From CAVVMA01 sp963830715 (GTDB taxonomy: Bacteria > Desulfobacterota > Binatia > Binatales > Binataceae): a stretch of DNA of 64,000 nucleotides. The stretch spans positions 76,982 to 140,981 of the forward strand of contig CAWHNS010000009.1 in NCBI GenBank assembly GCA_963830715.1, given 5' to 3'. This document shows, piece by piece, positions 27,991 to 37,750 of the stretch. The translations under genes and the position numbers were made by a program. How positions within the stretch are numbered: the first letter of the stretch is position 1; every line of letters starts with the position of its first letter. The notes beneath the pieces are model-generated. The model did no database searches. It was not told the DNA's origin and worked only from the letters and a program-made list of their open reading frames with translations.

Positions 27991-29562
27991 TCAGTCAGGA
28001 ATCTTGCGGCTCGCCGAAGGAAGAATGCCGAGCGCCTGGCGGTATTTCGCCACCGTCCGGCGCGCGATGTTGATCTTCTCGCCGCGCAGCAGCTCGGCGA
28101 TCGCCTGGTCCGAGAGCGGGTCGTGAGGGTTCTCGCCGGAGACCATCGCGCGGATTCGCTCCTTGACCGTCTCGGCGCTGACGTCGCCGCCGTCGGCGGC
28201 CTTGACGCCCGAGGTGAAAAAGAACTTGAGCTCGAAGATTCCCTGCGGCGTATGCGCGTACTTGTTAGCAGTGGCGCGGCTGATCGTCGATTCGTGCATC
28301 CCGATGTCGTCGGCGACGTCCTTGAGCACCAGCGGGCGCAGATTGCTGATGCCGTGGTCGAAGAAGGCGCGCTGGAATTTGACGATCGATCTGGCCACCT
28401 TGAAGATCGTCTGCTGGCGCTGGTAAATCGACTTGACCAGCCATCGCGCGGAGCGCAACCGCTCCTGCAAATATTCCTTGGCGTCGGCGGCCACGTCGCC
28501 GTCGCGCAGCACCCGCTGATAGTAGCCGGCCAGCCGCAGCCGGGGCACGGCGCCGTCGTTGAGCGTCACGACGTAATCTTCGCCGACCTTCTGGATGTAA
28601 ACGTCGGGAACGATGTAAGTGGGCTCCTGCCCGCTGTAGTCGCGGCCGGGCTTGGGTTCGAGCAGCGCGATGATCCGGGCAGCCTGAGTGACAAGATCGG
28701 GCTCGACCGCCAGCGTCTTGGCCAGCTCGGAATAGCGATGCTTCTCCAGCAGGTCGAGATGGTTCAGCACGATTCGCGCCGCGAGCGATTCTTCCATCCC
28801 GAGGGTGAGCATCTGCAAGTACAGGCACTCGCGAAGATCGCGCGCCGCCACGCCCGGCGGATCGAAGCGCTGGATGCGCTTGAGGACGGCCTCGACGCCT
28901 GGCGCGTCGGTTTCGAGCTTGGCTGCCAGCTCCTCGATCGGGGTCTCGAGATAGCCGTCGTCGTTGAGGTTGTAGATGATCGCCGCGCCGATCCTCTGAT
29001 CGGCCTCGCTGAGCCCCGACAGCCTGAGCTGCCAGATCAGATGATCTTCGAGCGAGGCTTTGCGGGTCAGCGTGGCTTCCAGCGTCTGGCGATGGTCGTC
29101 GTCCTGCTCGGGCGCCGGCTCGCCGCCCTGCCAGTTGTTGGAGTAGTTCTCGAGGTATTCGCGCCAGTCGAGCTTGTCGAGCGCGCCGAGATCCTTGATT
29201 TCTATCGCGGCGTCCTTGGCCTCGATCGGCGGTGCCTCGACCGTCTTTTCCTGGAGGCCGGCGTCCCAGACAGGCTCTTCTTCGGGCGGCGCGGCTCCGT
29301 CGCCGTTTTCGGAGGGCGGCCCCGGCTCGCCGTCGGCAGCCTCGGGCGCCTCGCCGGTCTGTTGCTCAGACTCTGAAGCGGCCTCGGCGGGACTCTTATC
29401 GAGCGGCTCGAGCATCGGATTCTGCTCGAGCTCGGCTTGCACGACCGCCTCCAGCTCCGGCAGCGACAGTTGCAGGATCTTGATCGCCTGCTGAAGCTGC
29501 GGCGTCATCACCAGTTGCTGGCGGAGCCGCAGGTCCTGTCCGAGCTTTACCTCGAGGGCCAT
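27991..29562 (-). CDS. rpoN: RNA polymerase sigma-54 factor
   Basis: 523 residues. Region I (MALEVKLGQDLRLRQQLVMT, with Q-rich LQQAIKILQLSLPELEA) binds activators; an acidic region II spans about residues 55-130; region III carries the core-binding domain, the HTH and the RpoN box ARRTVAKYR about 15 residues from the end. It recognises -24/-12 promoters, consistent with the PAS/AAA+ activator at 43-45 kb and the site at 45238. Its start follows the lptA stop with no gap. Confidence 0.96.
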   Translation of the reverse strand: MALEVKLGQDLRLRQQLVMTPQLQQAIKILQLSLPELEAVVQAELEQNPMLEPLDKSPAEAASESEQQTGEAPEAADGEPGPPSENGDGAAPPEEEPVWDAGLQEKTVEAPPIEAKDAAIEIKDLGALDKLDWREYLENYSNNWQGGEPAPEQDDDHRQTLEATLTRKASLEDHLIWQLRLSGLSEADQRIGAAIIYNLNDDGYLETPIEELAAKLETDAPGVEAVLKRIQRFDPPGVAARDLRECLYLQMLTLGMEESLAARIVLNHLDLLEKHRYSELAKTLAVEPDLVTQAARIIALLEPKPGRDYSGQEPTYIVPDVYIQKVGEDYVVTLNDGAVPRLRLAGYYQRVLRDGDVAADAKEYLQERLRSARWLVKSIYQRQQTIFKVARSIVKFQRAFFDHGISNLRPLVLKDVADDIGMHESTISRATANKYAHTPQGIFELKFFFTSGVKAADGGDVSAETVKERIRAMVSGENPHDPLSDQAIAELLRGEKINIARRTVAKYRQALGILPSASRKIPD

Positions 29563-30249
29563 CTAGTCCTTGCGCCCGGCGCTATGATCGCTCGCGTCAT
29601 TGACCGGCTTATTATCGCGGGTTTCCTGCTTGCGAGGGAAGATCACCGCGTGCGCTCCCTCGACGACACTCTTCTGACTGTCAAGATAGATCAGGATTTT
29701 ACTGCCCGCAATTTCGTCCGGCCCGTCATGGATTACCGGACTGCCGGTCATCTCGATCGTGCGGGCGGCCTGGTCGAGCACGGCGTGGTCGCCGATCGCC
29801 CATCGGCCGCCCTGAGTGATTTTTACATGGCCGTCCGCCACCACAATCTGGATATCGTTGAAGTCCTTGCCGTACCTGACCTGCAACACATCGCTCGTCA
29901 GGTCGGTGCCCGATTGCACGCCATGAACGTGGCCGCGAAACACGATGATCTTGGCCTTGTAGTCGAGCGAGAGCGCGTCCGACTTGATGTCGATCGGGCC
30001 CTTGTCGGCTGAAAACGAGAAGGCAGTGAAGGGGTGATCGTCGCTCGCGGCGCCGCTGCCGCTGCGCTTGAGGCGTTCCTCCCCGGACGAGCTGACGTTC
30101 GTCTTCGCCGCCGCATCGGTTGTATCCGGGCCGGAGCCCGCGCGTACCGGCTTCGCGGCCAAGGCGCCGAACAACGCGAATGCGATTGCCGAGGCGAGGA
30201 CCATGCATTGTACGGAGCGCAACGCGACAGCCTCCGTCCGGGGCCTCAA
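29563..30249 (-). CDS. lptA: LPS transport periplasmic protein LptA
   Basis: 228 residues with an N-terminal signal segment. The OstA-like beta-jellyroll repeats appear as PIDIKSDALSLDYKAKIIVF, RGHVHGVQSGTDLTSDVLQV and GSPVIHDGPDEIAGSKILIY. It bridges the Lpt complex across the periplasm. It overlaps lptC by four bases upstream and abuts rpoN; the lptB ATPase gene that often sits between them is absent here. Confidence 0.9.
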   Translation of the reverse strand: MRPRTEAVALRSVQCMVLASAIAFALFGALAAKPVRAGSGPDTTDAAAKTNVSSSGEERLKRSGSGAASDDHPFTAFSFSADKGPIDIKSDALSLDYKAKIIVFRGHVHGVQSGTDLTSDVLQVRYGKDFNDIQIVVADGHVKITQGGRWAIGDHAVLDQAARTIEMTGSPVIHDGPDEIAGSKILIYLDSQKSVVEGAHAVIFPRKQETRDNKPVNDASDHSAGRKD

Positions 30250-30848
30250 AGGATCTTCGCGCTGGGAGCGGCTTTCGGGCGCGGTTTGACTTCGGTATCG
30301 ACCTGCCGGTGAAGATCGAAGAGTTGCGCGTGAGGACGCGCGCTGAGGCCGATCGCGGTCACCTTCATGCCCCCGCTCTCGATCGTCACCTGCCCCGGCA
30401 CCTCGAGCTCATCGGTGTCGGGCGTGAAGCTGGCCTGTTGGGCCGTTACCACAACGTCGCCGTAATCGACCCGCAGTCCGCCGATCAGATCGGCGCGGCT
30501 GACGTGATTCGCGTTCAGGGCGAGCAGCGCCCGCTGAGCGCGCAGCATCAGATGCTTGCCGTCATCCGTGACCATCGAGAGTTCCGCGTCCTTAAGCCTC
30601 ACCGATTTCTTGTCGTCGGAGAAGCTCGCCTGTTGCGCGGTAAGCTCCCATTGCTTCCGGCCACTTTTCATTTGCGTCCAGTGGAAATTGCGCGCCGAGA
30701 GCATCGAGCCGGGAACGACGGTGGCCGCCTCCTTCAGCAATTCGCGGCCCGTGCGATGGCGGACGACCCACACGGTGGCGATCAGAACCGCCGCGAGCAC
30801 GGCGCTCCCGAGCCATGCGAGCAGCCTGGCGAGCCGCCTCGGACTCAT
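30246..30848 (-). CDS. lptC: LPS export system protein LptC
   Basis: 200 residues: one N-terminal membrane anchor (about 9-30) and a periplasmic jellyroll (FHWTQMKSGRKQWELTAQQA, SRADLIGGLRVDYGDVVVTA). It docks LptA to the inner-membrane LptBFG complex. An ATGA overlap couples it to lptA; kdsA is nine bases upstream. Confidence 0.87.
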   Translation of the reverse strand: MSPRRLARLLAWLGSAVLAAVLIATVWVVRHRTGRELLKEAATVVPGSMLSARNFHWTQMKSGRKQWELTAQQASFSDDKKSVRLKDAELSMVTDDGKHLMLRAQRALLALNANHVSRADLIGGLRVDYGDVVVTAQQASFTPDTDELEVPGQVTIESGGMKVTAIGLSARPHAQLFDLHRQVDTEVKPRPKAAPSAKIL

Positions 30849-30857
30849 CGGATTATA

Positions 30858-31694
30858 CTACGCCCGGCGGACGCCGGAGCGCATCAGTTCGTCGATTCTC
30901 TTCAATTCGTCGAGCAACGCGGGGAGTTCATCGAGCGGATAGGAGTTGGGCCCGTCGCTGAGCGCGCGCTCCGGATCTTCGTGCACCTCCATGAAGATCC
31001 CGTCGACCCCGACCGCAACCGCGGCGCGCGCCAGCGGTGAGACGAACTCGCGTTGGCCGTCGGAACGCTCGCCTCCCGCGCCCGGCAACTGCACCGAATG
31101 GGTCGCGTCAAAGATAACCGGATAGCCGAACTGCCGCATCACCACCAGCGATCGAAAATCGGTGACCAGGTTATTGTATCCGAACGAGAAGCCGCGCTCG
31201 GTCAGCAGCAGGCGCCGGTTCCCGGACGACTCCGCTTTTTCCACGGCTGCGCCCATGTCCCACGGCGCAAGGAATTGCCCTTTTTTCAGGTTGAGCACGC
31301 GGCCGGTCAACGCCGCGGCCTGGATCAGGTCGGTCTGGCGCGAGAGCAAGGCGGGAATCTGAAGCACGTCGGCCACCTGGGCCGCGGCGCGCGCCTGCGA
31401 CGGCTCGTGAACGTCGGTCAGGACCGGCAATCCGAAGTCGCGTTTGACTTCGGCCAGGATGCAGAGCCCGCTATCGATTCCGGGGCCGCGAAACGACTTG
31501 TGGCTGGTGCGATTGGCCTTGTCGAACGACGATTTGAACACCAGCGGAAAGCCGGCCGAGCGCGAAATCGCGGCCAGCCGCTCGGCGTGGCGCATACACG
31601 ATTCGCGATTCTCGATCACGCAGGGACCGGCGATCAGCACGAGCCGGTCGCCGCCGAAGACCACATCGCCGGCTTTGACCAGAGCTACCTTCAC
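30858..31694 (-). CDS. kdsA: 3-deoxy-8-phosphooctulonate (KDO-8-P) synthase
   Basis: Condenses PEP with arabinose-5-phosphate. The GTG at 31694 overlaps the pyrG stop (GTGA) and gives 278 residues. Signatures: LIAGPCVIENRE, FKSSFDKANRTSHKSFRGPG, LPVLTDVHEPSQARA, FLAPWDMGAAVEKAESSGN (the metal-independent type has Asn in place of the metal-binding Cys) and DATHSVQLPGAGGERSDGQ. Confidence 0.95.
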   Translation of the reverse strand: MKVALVKAGDVVFGGDRLVLIAGPCVIENRESCMRHAERLAAISRSAGFPLVFKSSFDKANRTSHKSFRGPGIDSGLCILAEVKRDFGLPVLTDVHEPSQARAAAQVADVLQIPALLSRQTDLIQAAALTGRVLNLKKGQFLAPWDMGAAVEKAESSGNRRLLLTERGFSFGYNNLVTDFRSLVVMRQFGYPVIFDATHSVQLPGAGGERSDGQREFVSPLARAAVAVGVDGIFMEVHEDPERALSDGPNSYPLDELPALLDELKRIDELMRSGVRRA

Positions 31695-33369
31695 GAAACC
31701 GATCTCAACTCCCTCACCTTCGATCGCTCGGGCGCCTGCGCCGCGCGGCGGACGACCGCGGCGCGAATCAGACCGCGAAACAGCGGATGACAATCGAGCG
31801 GACGCGATCTCAATTCCGGATGGAACTGGCATCCGAGGAACCACGGATGGTCCTTGGCAATTCCATTATCTCGACGAGTTCGCCGCCGGGCGAGATGCCG
31901 GTGGCGGCGAAGCCGGCCTTTTCGAGCGCTTCGCGATAAGCATTGTTGACTTCGTAGCGATGGCGATGGCGCTCGGAGATCTTGCTCTGCGGTAGAGCGA
32001 GGCGGCGAGCGAGCCGGGCTTGATAACGCAGGGATACGCGCCGAGCCGCATCGTGCCGCCCTTTTGCGTGACGCCCCGCTGGGTCTCCATGATGTCGATT
32101 ACGGGGTCGGGCGTGTTCGCCATGTTCTCGCTGGTATTGGCCCGCTTGAGGCCGAGCAGGTCGCGCGCCACTTCGATCACCATCATGTGCAGGCCGTAGC
32201 AGATGCCGAGCACCGGGATTTTCCGCTCGCGCGCGAAACGCACCGCGCGGATCATCCCCTCAGTGCCGCGCTCGCCGAAACCGCCGGGTACGATAATCGC
32301 GTGAGCGTGAGCGAGCCGCTCATCGAGGATCCTGCTTCTCGAGCTCTTCGGCATCGACGTAGTCGATCGCGACCTTCACCTCGTTGGCGATCGCGCCATG
32401 AGCTATCGCCTCGTGCAGACTCTTGTACGAGTCGATCAGGTTCACGTACTTGCCGACCACCGCAACATTGACCGTGACTTTGGGGTTCTGCACGGTTTTG
32501 ACCAGCCGCCGCCACTTCGTCAGATTCGGCTGTCCGGTCCAGATGTTGAGCTTCTCGACCACGCGCTGGTCGAGCCCTTCCTCGTGAAACTTGAGCGGCA
32601 CTTCGTAGATCGACTCGACATCGTCCGCGGCGATTACGCAATTTTCCTCGACGTTGCAGAAGTGCGCGATCTTGGCCTTGACCTTCTTCTCCAGCGGACG
32701 GTCGCAGCGGCAGAGCAGGATATCGGGCTGGATTCCGAGTCCGGTCAGCTCCTTTACGCTGTGCTGGGTCGGCTTGGTCTTGAGCTCGCCGGCGGCCGCG
32801 ATAAACGGCACCAGCGTCAGATGTACATAAAGTACGTTTTCGCGTCCGAGGTCCCATCGGAACTCCCGGATCGCTTCGAGAAACGGCAGGCTCTCGATAT
32901 CGCCGACCGTGCCTCCGATCTCGACCACTAGAAGGTCGGCGCCCTCGGCCGCCATCAGGATGCGCCGCTTGATCTCGTCGGTGATGTGCGGGATGACCTG
33001 GACGGTCGCGCCGAGATAGTCGCCGCGGCGCTCCTTCTGGATCACGGTGTCGTAGATCTGGCCGGTGGTGCAGTTGTTCCGCCGGCTCATCCGGGTCCCA
33101 ACGAAGCGCTCGTAATGCCCGAGGTCAAGGTCGGTTTCCGCGCCGTCATCCGTAACGAAGACCTCGCCATGCTGAAGCGGGCTCATCGTGCCGGGATCGA
33201 CGTTGATATAAGGGTCCATCTTGAGGAAGGTGACCTTCAGGCCGCGCGCCTCGAGCAGCGCGCCGAGCGAGGCCGCCGCCAAGCCCTTTCCCAGCGAGGA
33301 GACCACGCCGCCGCTAACGAAAATGAACTTGGTCTTGCCGCGTTCCACCGCTGCGCCCTCCGCCCTCAT
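31691..33369 (-). CDS. pyrG: CTP synthase (three apparent indels)
   Basis: Makes CTP from UTP with glutamine. The synthetase half is intact: FVSGGVVSSLGKGLAAASLG, KMDPYINVDPGTMSPLQHGE and VEIGGTVGDIESLPF. Breaks occur near 32325-32335, 31984-31990 and 31858-31864. Between and after them the glutaminase half reads IIVPGGFGERGTEGMIRAVR, GICYGLHMMVIEVAR, then ERHRHRYEVNNAYREALEKA and DHPWFLGCQFHPEL in other frames. The reconstructed stop overlaps the kdsA start. The intact motifs argue for assembly indels. Confidence 0.9.
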
Positions 33370-34151
33370 CGCGCCGCCGCAATCGCGCGGGCCTGCGCGA
33401 GGTCCTCGGCAGTATCTACCTCAAGCGAAGGCGCCACGGAAGCCGCCACCCGAATCCTGAAGCCGCGCTCCAGCGCGCGGAGCTGCTCCAGCTTCTCGAC
33501 CTGCTCCAGGATGCCCGGCTCGAGCGCTGCAAATCGCAGCAGGAATTCGCGCCGATACCCGTACACGCCGATATGGCGCAGCGCCGTTTGGGGCATGCCG
33601 CCCTCGCGCGCAAACGGGATCGGGCTGCGCGAGAAATAGAGCGCGTCGCCGCGTGCGTCGCACACCACCTTCACCACGCTCGGATTGCGCCACTCAGCTT
33701 CCGACACGATCGGAGTCGCCAGCGTCGCCATCTCGATCGACTCATCCGCGCTCATCGCCGACGCGAGCGCATCGAGGTCCGCCGGCGCGATGAACGGAAG
33801 ATCGCCCTGCACGTTGAGGTAGATTTCGGCGGCGACCCGTCCCGCGACCTCCGCCACCCGATCGGTGCCGCTTGGATGCGCCCCCGAAGTGATCATGGCT
33901 TCGCCGCCGGCCGCGCGGATCGGCGCCGCGATCCGCTCATCGTCGGTCGCGACGATCACGCGATCGACCCGACGCGCCCTGCAGCTCTGACTCCAGACCC
34001 GCGCCACCATCGGCGCGCCGCCGATCTCCGCCAGCGCCTTGGCGGGCAGGCGGCTCGAACCATAGCGGGCCGGTATGACGGCGATCACCCTGGGGAGGTT
34101 CAGGATTTCACTTTTTGCCGCAGGGGGGATTGTTTGCGAAAAGTGCGGCAT
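33366..34151 (-). CDS. kdsB: CMP-KDO synthetase (3-deoxy-manno-octulosonate cytidylyltransferase)
   Basis: Activates KDO with CTP. VIAVIPARYGSSRLPAKALA carries the nucleotide-binding loop, with EIYLNVQGDLPFIAPADLDA and YFSRSPIPFAREG further on. Its stop overlaps the pyrG start (ATGA), placing the CTP producer and CTP user in one coupled unit. The ATG at 34151 adds about 20 residues ahead of the family start; GTG at 34088 is the alternative. Confidence 0.93.
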   Translation of the reverse strand: MPHFSQTIPPAAKSEILNLPRVIAVIPARYGSSRLPAKALAEIGGAPMVARVWSQSCRARRVDRVIVATDDERIAAPIRAAGGEAMITSGAHPSGTDRVAEVAGRVAAEIYLNVQGDLPFIAPADLDALASAMSADESIEMATLATPIVSEAEWRNPSVVKVVCDARGDALYFSRSPIPFAREGGMPQTALRHIGVYGYRREFLLRFAALEPGILEQVEKLEQLRALERGFRIRVAASVAPSLEVDTAEDLAQARAIAAAR

Positions 34152-34252
34152 ATCAATTCCTATCGAGCCAGCCGCGGCTTGTCAATTTGGCCCCGTACTC
34201 ACTGGAAGCAGCGCCGGGGGCGCTGCGGCAGGCGATTCGCGCGCGACGCCCG

Positions 34253-35304
34253 CTACAGATACCGACTCATCCCGCGGCGCTTGAGTTCTTCCGTGACCCG
34301 GCGCAAATCCTGCGAGCGCGAGCGCCGCGCGATCAGCAGCGCATCGCCGGAATCAACCGCCACCAGGTCGTTCGACTCCCACCAGCACCATCAGGCGGCC
34401 GTGCGCGCGCGCCAGCACGCCGTCCGCGCCCAGCGCGATCACATTGCCCGACAACACGTTGTCGCTATGCGCCGCTCCGTTGCGGGAGCGCATCGCCTCC
34501 CATAGTCCATCCCAGCTTCCCACGTCATGCCATCGAAACCGCGCTCGCACACCGAGCACCTTGTGGCTCTTCTCCACGATCTCGCGATCGAAGGAGTCGA
34601 TACTCGAGCCTGCGATAGGCCGACGCGACGCGGCCGCCGGGGCCGCAGCGATCTTTCTCAACGCCGTGGCGAGGCGCGGGCAATGCGCCGTCAGTTCCGC
34701 ATCGAGGGTCCGCGTGGTCATCACGAACATCCCGGCGTTCCACAGGAACTTCCCCGATCGCACCATCTTCGCGCCGCTTCGCGCAGAGCCGGCTTCTCGA
34801 CGAACCGATCGACCTCGAAGCCGGCGCCCGCCTTGCGCCCGATCTTCTGATAGCCGAAGCCGGACTCGACGCGATCGGGCTTCACTCCGACCACGACAAT
34901 CGCGCCGCGATCGCCTGGCGCAAGCCCGATTGCGTCGCTTGAGCGAGCTTGCGAAAGCCGAAGCCGGCGAGATGAGATGGTCAGCGGGCGTCACGGCGAT
35001 GACGTTACAGCGCCGAGCCGCCGCTCGATCACCGCGGCGCCATACGCGATCGCGACGGTGGTGCCGCGCGCCGCCGGCTCGACGATCAGATTGCGCCGGC
35101 GGTATCAGATCTGCGAGCGCGCGCGAAACGCGCGCTGCTCTGGCCGCGACCAGCACGAAGATTCGTTCGGGCGCGGTTAGAAGGCGCGCCCGCGCGATGG
35201 TCTCATCGAGCAGCGAGGTCTTGCCGTCGAGCGAGAAGAGCGGCTTGGGGCGGCGCCGCGGCTTGCGGCCAGAACCGCGTCCCACGCCCGCCGGCGATTA
35301 TCAA
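34253..35304 (-). CDS. manC: Mannose-1-phosphate guanylyltransferase (at least six frame breaks)
   Basis: Makes GDP-mannose. Pieces in order: IIAGGRGTRFWPQ at the start (TTG 35304 or just upstream), then KPLFSLDGKTSLLDETIARA, NLIVEPAARGTTVAIAYGAA, VIAVTPADHLISPASAF, GVKPDRVESGFGYQKIGRKA, VDRFVEKPALREA, GKFLWNAGMFVMTTRTLDAE, WHDVGSWDGLWEAM and, after a last break, DLVAVDSGDALLIARR to the stop at 34253. Breaks lie near 35255, 35090, 35005, 34935, 34770 and 34365. All motifs persist, so assembly error is likelier than decay, but the density is unusual. Confidence 0.8.
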
Positions 35305-35352
35305 CGCCGCGACGCCGGCGTCGTCCTGCCGCGCGCGGCCTGGGCAGGCCAA

Positions 35353-36712
35353 TCAGATCGCGCCCAGCTCCTTGAGCTTGCTCTCGAACAGCGCGCGGAT
35401 TTCGCCCAGGCGCTTTTCGTTCGCTCGCCTCGAAGCGCATCACCAGCGCCGGCTGCGTGTTGGACGCGCGCACGAGGCCCCATCCGTCGGGGAAGTTGAC
35501 CCGCACGCCGTCGATGTCGATCACGTCGTAGCGCGCGCGGAAGTAGTCGGCCGCCTTGCGCACCACCTCGAACTTGCGGTCGTCCGGACAGTCGAGCCGA
35601 ATCTCGGGCGTGGACGAAGCTCCTGGGCAGATCGGCGAGCATCGCGGCGAGGCCGCGCTGCTCGCGGCTGATGATCTCGAGCAGCCGGAAGGAGGCGTAG
35701 ATCGCGTCGTCGAAGCCGTAGTAGCGGTCGGCGAAGAACATATGGCCGCTCATCTCGCCGGCCAGCGCCGCGTTCTCCTCCTTGAGCTTGCTCTTGATCA
35801 GCGAATGGCCGGTCTTCCACATGATCGGCCGCCCGCCATGGCGCGCGATATCGTCGTACATGCCGCTGCGAGCATTTGACGTCGCCGATGATCGCCGCGC
35901 CCGGACGCTCCTTCAGAATCGCGCGCGAGAAGACCACCATCAGCTCGTCGCCCCATACGATCTTGCCGTTCTCGTCGACCGCGCCGATCCGGTCGGCGTC
36001 GCCGTCGTAGGCGATACCGACCAGCGCGCCGTTGCTCTTGACCGCCGCCTGAAGGTCGCGCATGTTTTCCTCGACCGTGGGGTCGGGATGATGGTTGGGA
36101 AAGCGGCCGTCCATCTCGATGAACAGCTCGACGGTCTCACGCCCCATCTCGCGCATCAGCGGCGCCGCAACCACACCGCCGCATCCGTTGCCGCCGTCGA
36201 CCGCGACCTTCATTCCGGGCGCGAGCTTGAACTGGCCCTTGATGAAATCCCGGTAGTCGGGGAGCACCGGGCGATCGGTCAGCGTGCCTTTGCGCGCCGG
36301 ATCGGACGAAGTCGCGCGACTCGATTATCCTGCGCAGGCTCCTGGATGTCCGTCGCCGAAGATGCGTCGATGGCGCCGACGCCCAGCTTGAAGCCGTTGT
36401 ATTCGGCGGCGTTGTGGCTGCCGGTGATCATCGCGCCGCCGTCCATCTTCCAGTGCACCACCGAGAAATAGAGCAGCGGCGTCGGCACGATACCGACATC
36501 GACCACGTTGATTCCGCCGCAGCAGCCCTCGAGCAGCAGATCGTGCAGGCGTCGACGAGAGGCGGCAATCGCGGCCCAAGCGTGACGGTGCGCTTGCCGG
36601 CGCATTGAGCATCGTCGCGTACGCGCGTCCCAGATCGCGCACGAAGATCGTCGTCGAAGTCGGTCTCGACCACGCCGCGGATGTCGTATTCGCGAAATAC
36701 TTGCGGATTCAT
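35353..36712 (-). CDS. Phosphomannomutase/phosphoglucomutase (at least six frame breaks)
   Basis: Interconverts hexose 6- and 1-phosphates, feeding the adjacent manC. From the ATG at 36712: MNPQVFREYDIRGVVETDFD; the phosphoserine loop GSHNAAEYNGFK (Ala-Ala where Pro is usual); FKLAPGMKVAVDGGNGCGGV; the metal loop YDGDADRIGAVD; sugar loop GEMSGHMFFADRYYG; and the phosphate-binding RASNTQPALVMRFEA. Frame breaks occur near 36645, 36600, 36545, 36340, 35875, 35615 and 35425. The stop in the final frame is at 35353. Confidence 0.8.
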
Positions 36713-36851
36713 TCAGTCTGTTTGTCTCCGTTCGCCATCGATCGAAGCCCCTGCGAGCGACGATTTGACTATTATGAGGGGTCGGCGTTGGCTTGCCAAA
36801 CGCCTGACCGCCGGGTAATCGGCAGAGGCGTCGGCCAGGACGCCGCGAACG

Positions 36852-37577
36852 ATGAGCGACGATCAAAAAGTGGCGCTCGTGACGGGCGCCGGACGGGGAA
36901 TCGGGCGGGCGATCGCGGTCGCGCTCGCGCGGGAGGGGTTCTCCTTGTGCATCGCGGCGCGCACCCGCGAACAGCTCGAGGAGACGCGGCGTCTCACCAG
37001 CCTTGAGCCGGAGCGCTCGCTGATCGTGCTGATCGATCTCGCGGAGCACGACGGTCCCGAGACGCTGTTCACGGCCGCTACCGATCACTTCGGGCGCCTC
37101 GACGTGTTGGTCAACAACGCCGGATGGGCGCCGGCCCGCACGCCGCTCCACAAGACCGGCGAGGCCGATCTCGATCGGATGATCGCGCTGAACCTGCGCA
37201 CGCCGATCGCGCTGACGCGCCTGGTGGTAACGGCGATGAGCGCGCAGGGCCGCGGCACGATCATCAACATCGCCTCGTCGGCTGGACGGGCGAGCCCCGC
37301 CTTCGAGGCGATCTACGCAGCCACCAAAGCGGGGCTGATCGCATTCAGCCGCGCATCCTTCGCGGAGTTGCGCAAGCACGGAATCAAGGTGTCGGTTGTA
37401 ATCCCGGGGCTGGTCGATACGGCGCTGATTCCGCCGAACAAGCGACTCGATCGCGGGCGGATGCTCTCACCGAATCAAGTCGCAGAGGCGGCGATGCAGA
37501 TCATCAATTCGCCGGCAGGTGTGTGCCCGGTCGAGATCGTGCTCGAGCCGCAATTCGACCCGGATGGAGTCCGGTAG
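36852..37577 (+). CDS. Short-chain dehydrogenase/reductase
   Basis: 241 residues, classical SDR: VTGAGRGIGRAIAVALAREG, DVLVNNAGWAPARTPLHKTG, IINIASSAGRASPAFEAIYA and YAATKAGLIAFSRAS with the Tyr-x3-Lys pair. The C-terminal end EIVLEPQFDPDG is unlike FabG. It is transcribed divergently from the phosphomutase gene. Substrate unknown. Confidence 0.87.
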   Translation: MSDDQKVALVTGAGRGIGRAIAVALAREGFSLCIAARTREQLEETRRLTSLEPERSLIVLIDLAEHDGPETLFTAATDHFGRLDVLVNNAGWAPARTPLHKTGEADLDRMIALNLRTPIALTRLVVTAMSAQGRGTIINIASSAGRASPAFEAIYAATKAGLIAFSRASFAELRKHGIKVSVVIPGLVDTALIPPNKRLDRGRMLSPNQVAEAAMQIINSPAGVCPVEIVLEPQFDPDGVR

Positions 37578-37750
37578 CCGCCGCGAAGAACGAGTTCTAC
37601 CGCCTGTCTGGGGGGAGACAATCGCAGGCTGGAGCCGAAGCGAGGCAGGAAGCGAAAAAGAGAAGGAGCAGGCTCGCGAGGCTTTCCTCAAGAGCCTGAT
37701 GCCCTTTCCTCGCGAGAGTGCTGCCAGCCAGGGGCAGGGCGAAGGACTCG

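Noticed and set aside
27973..29376. 467-codon frame on the plus strand
   Set aside because: Antisense shadow of rpoN.
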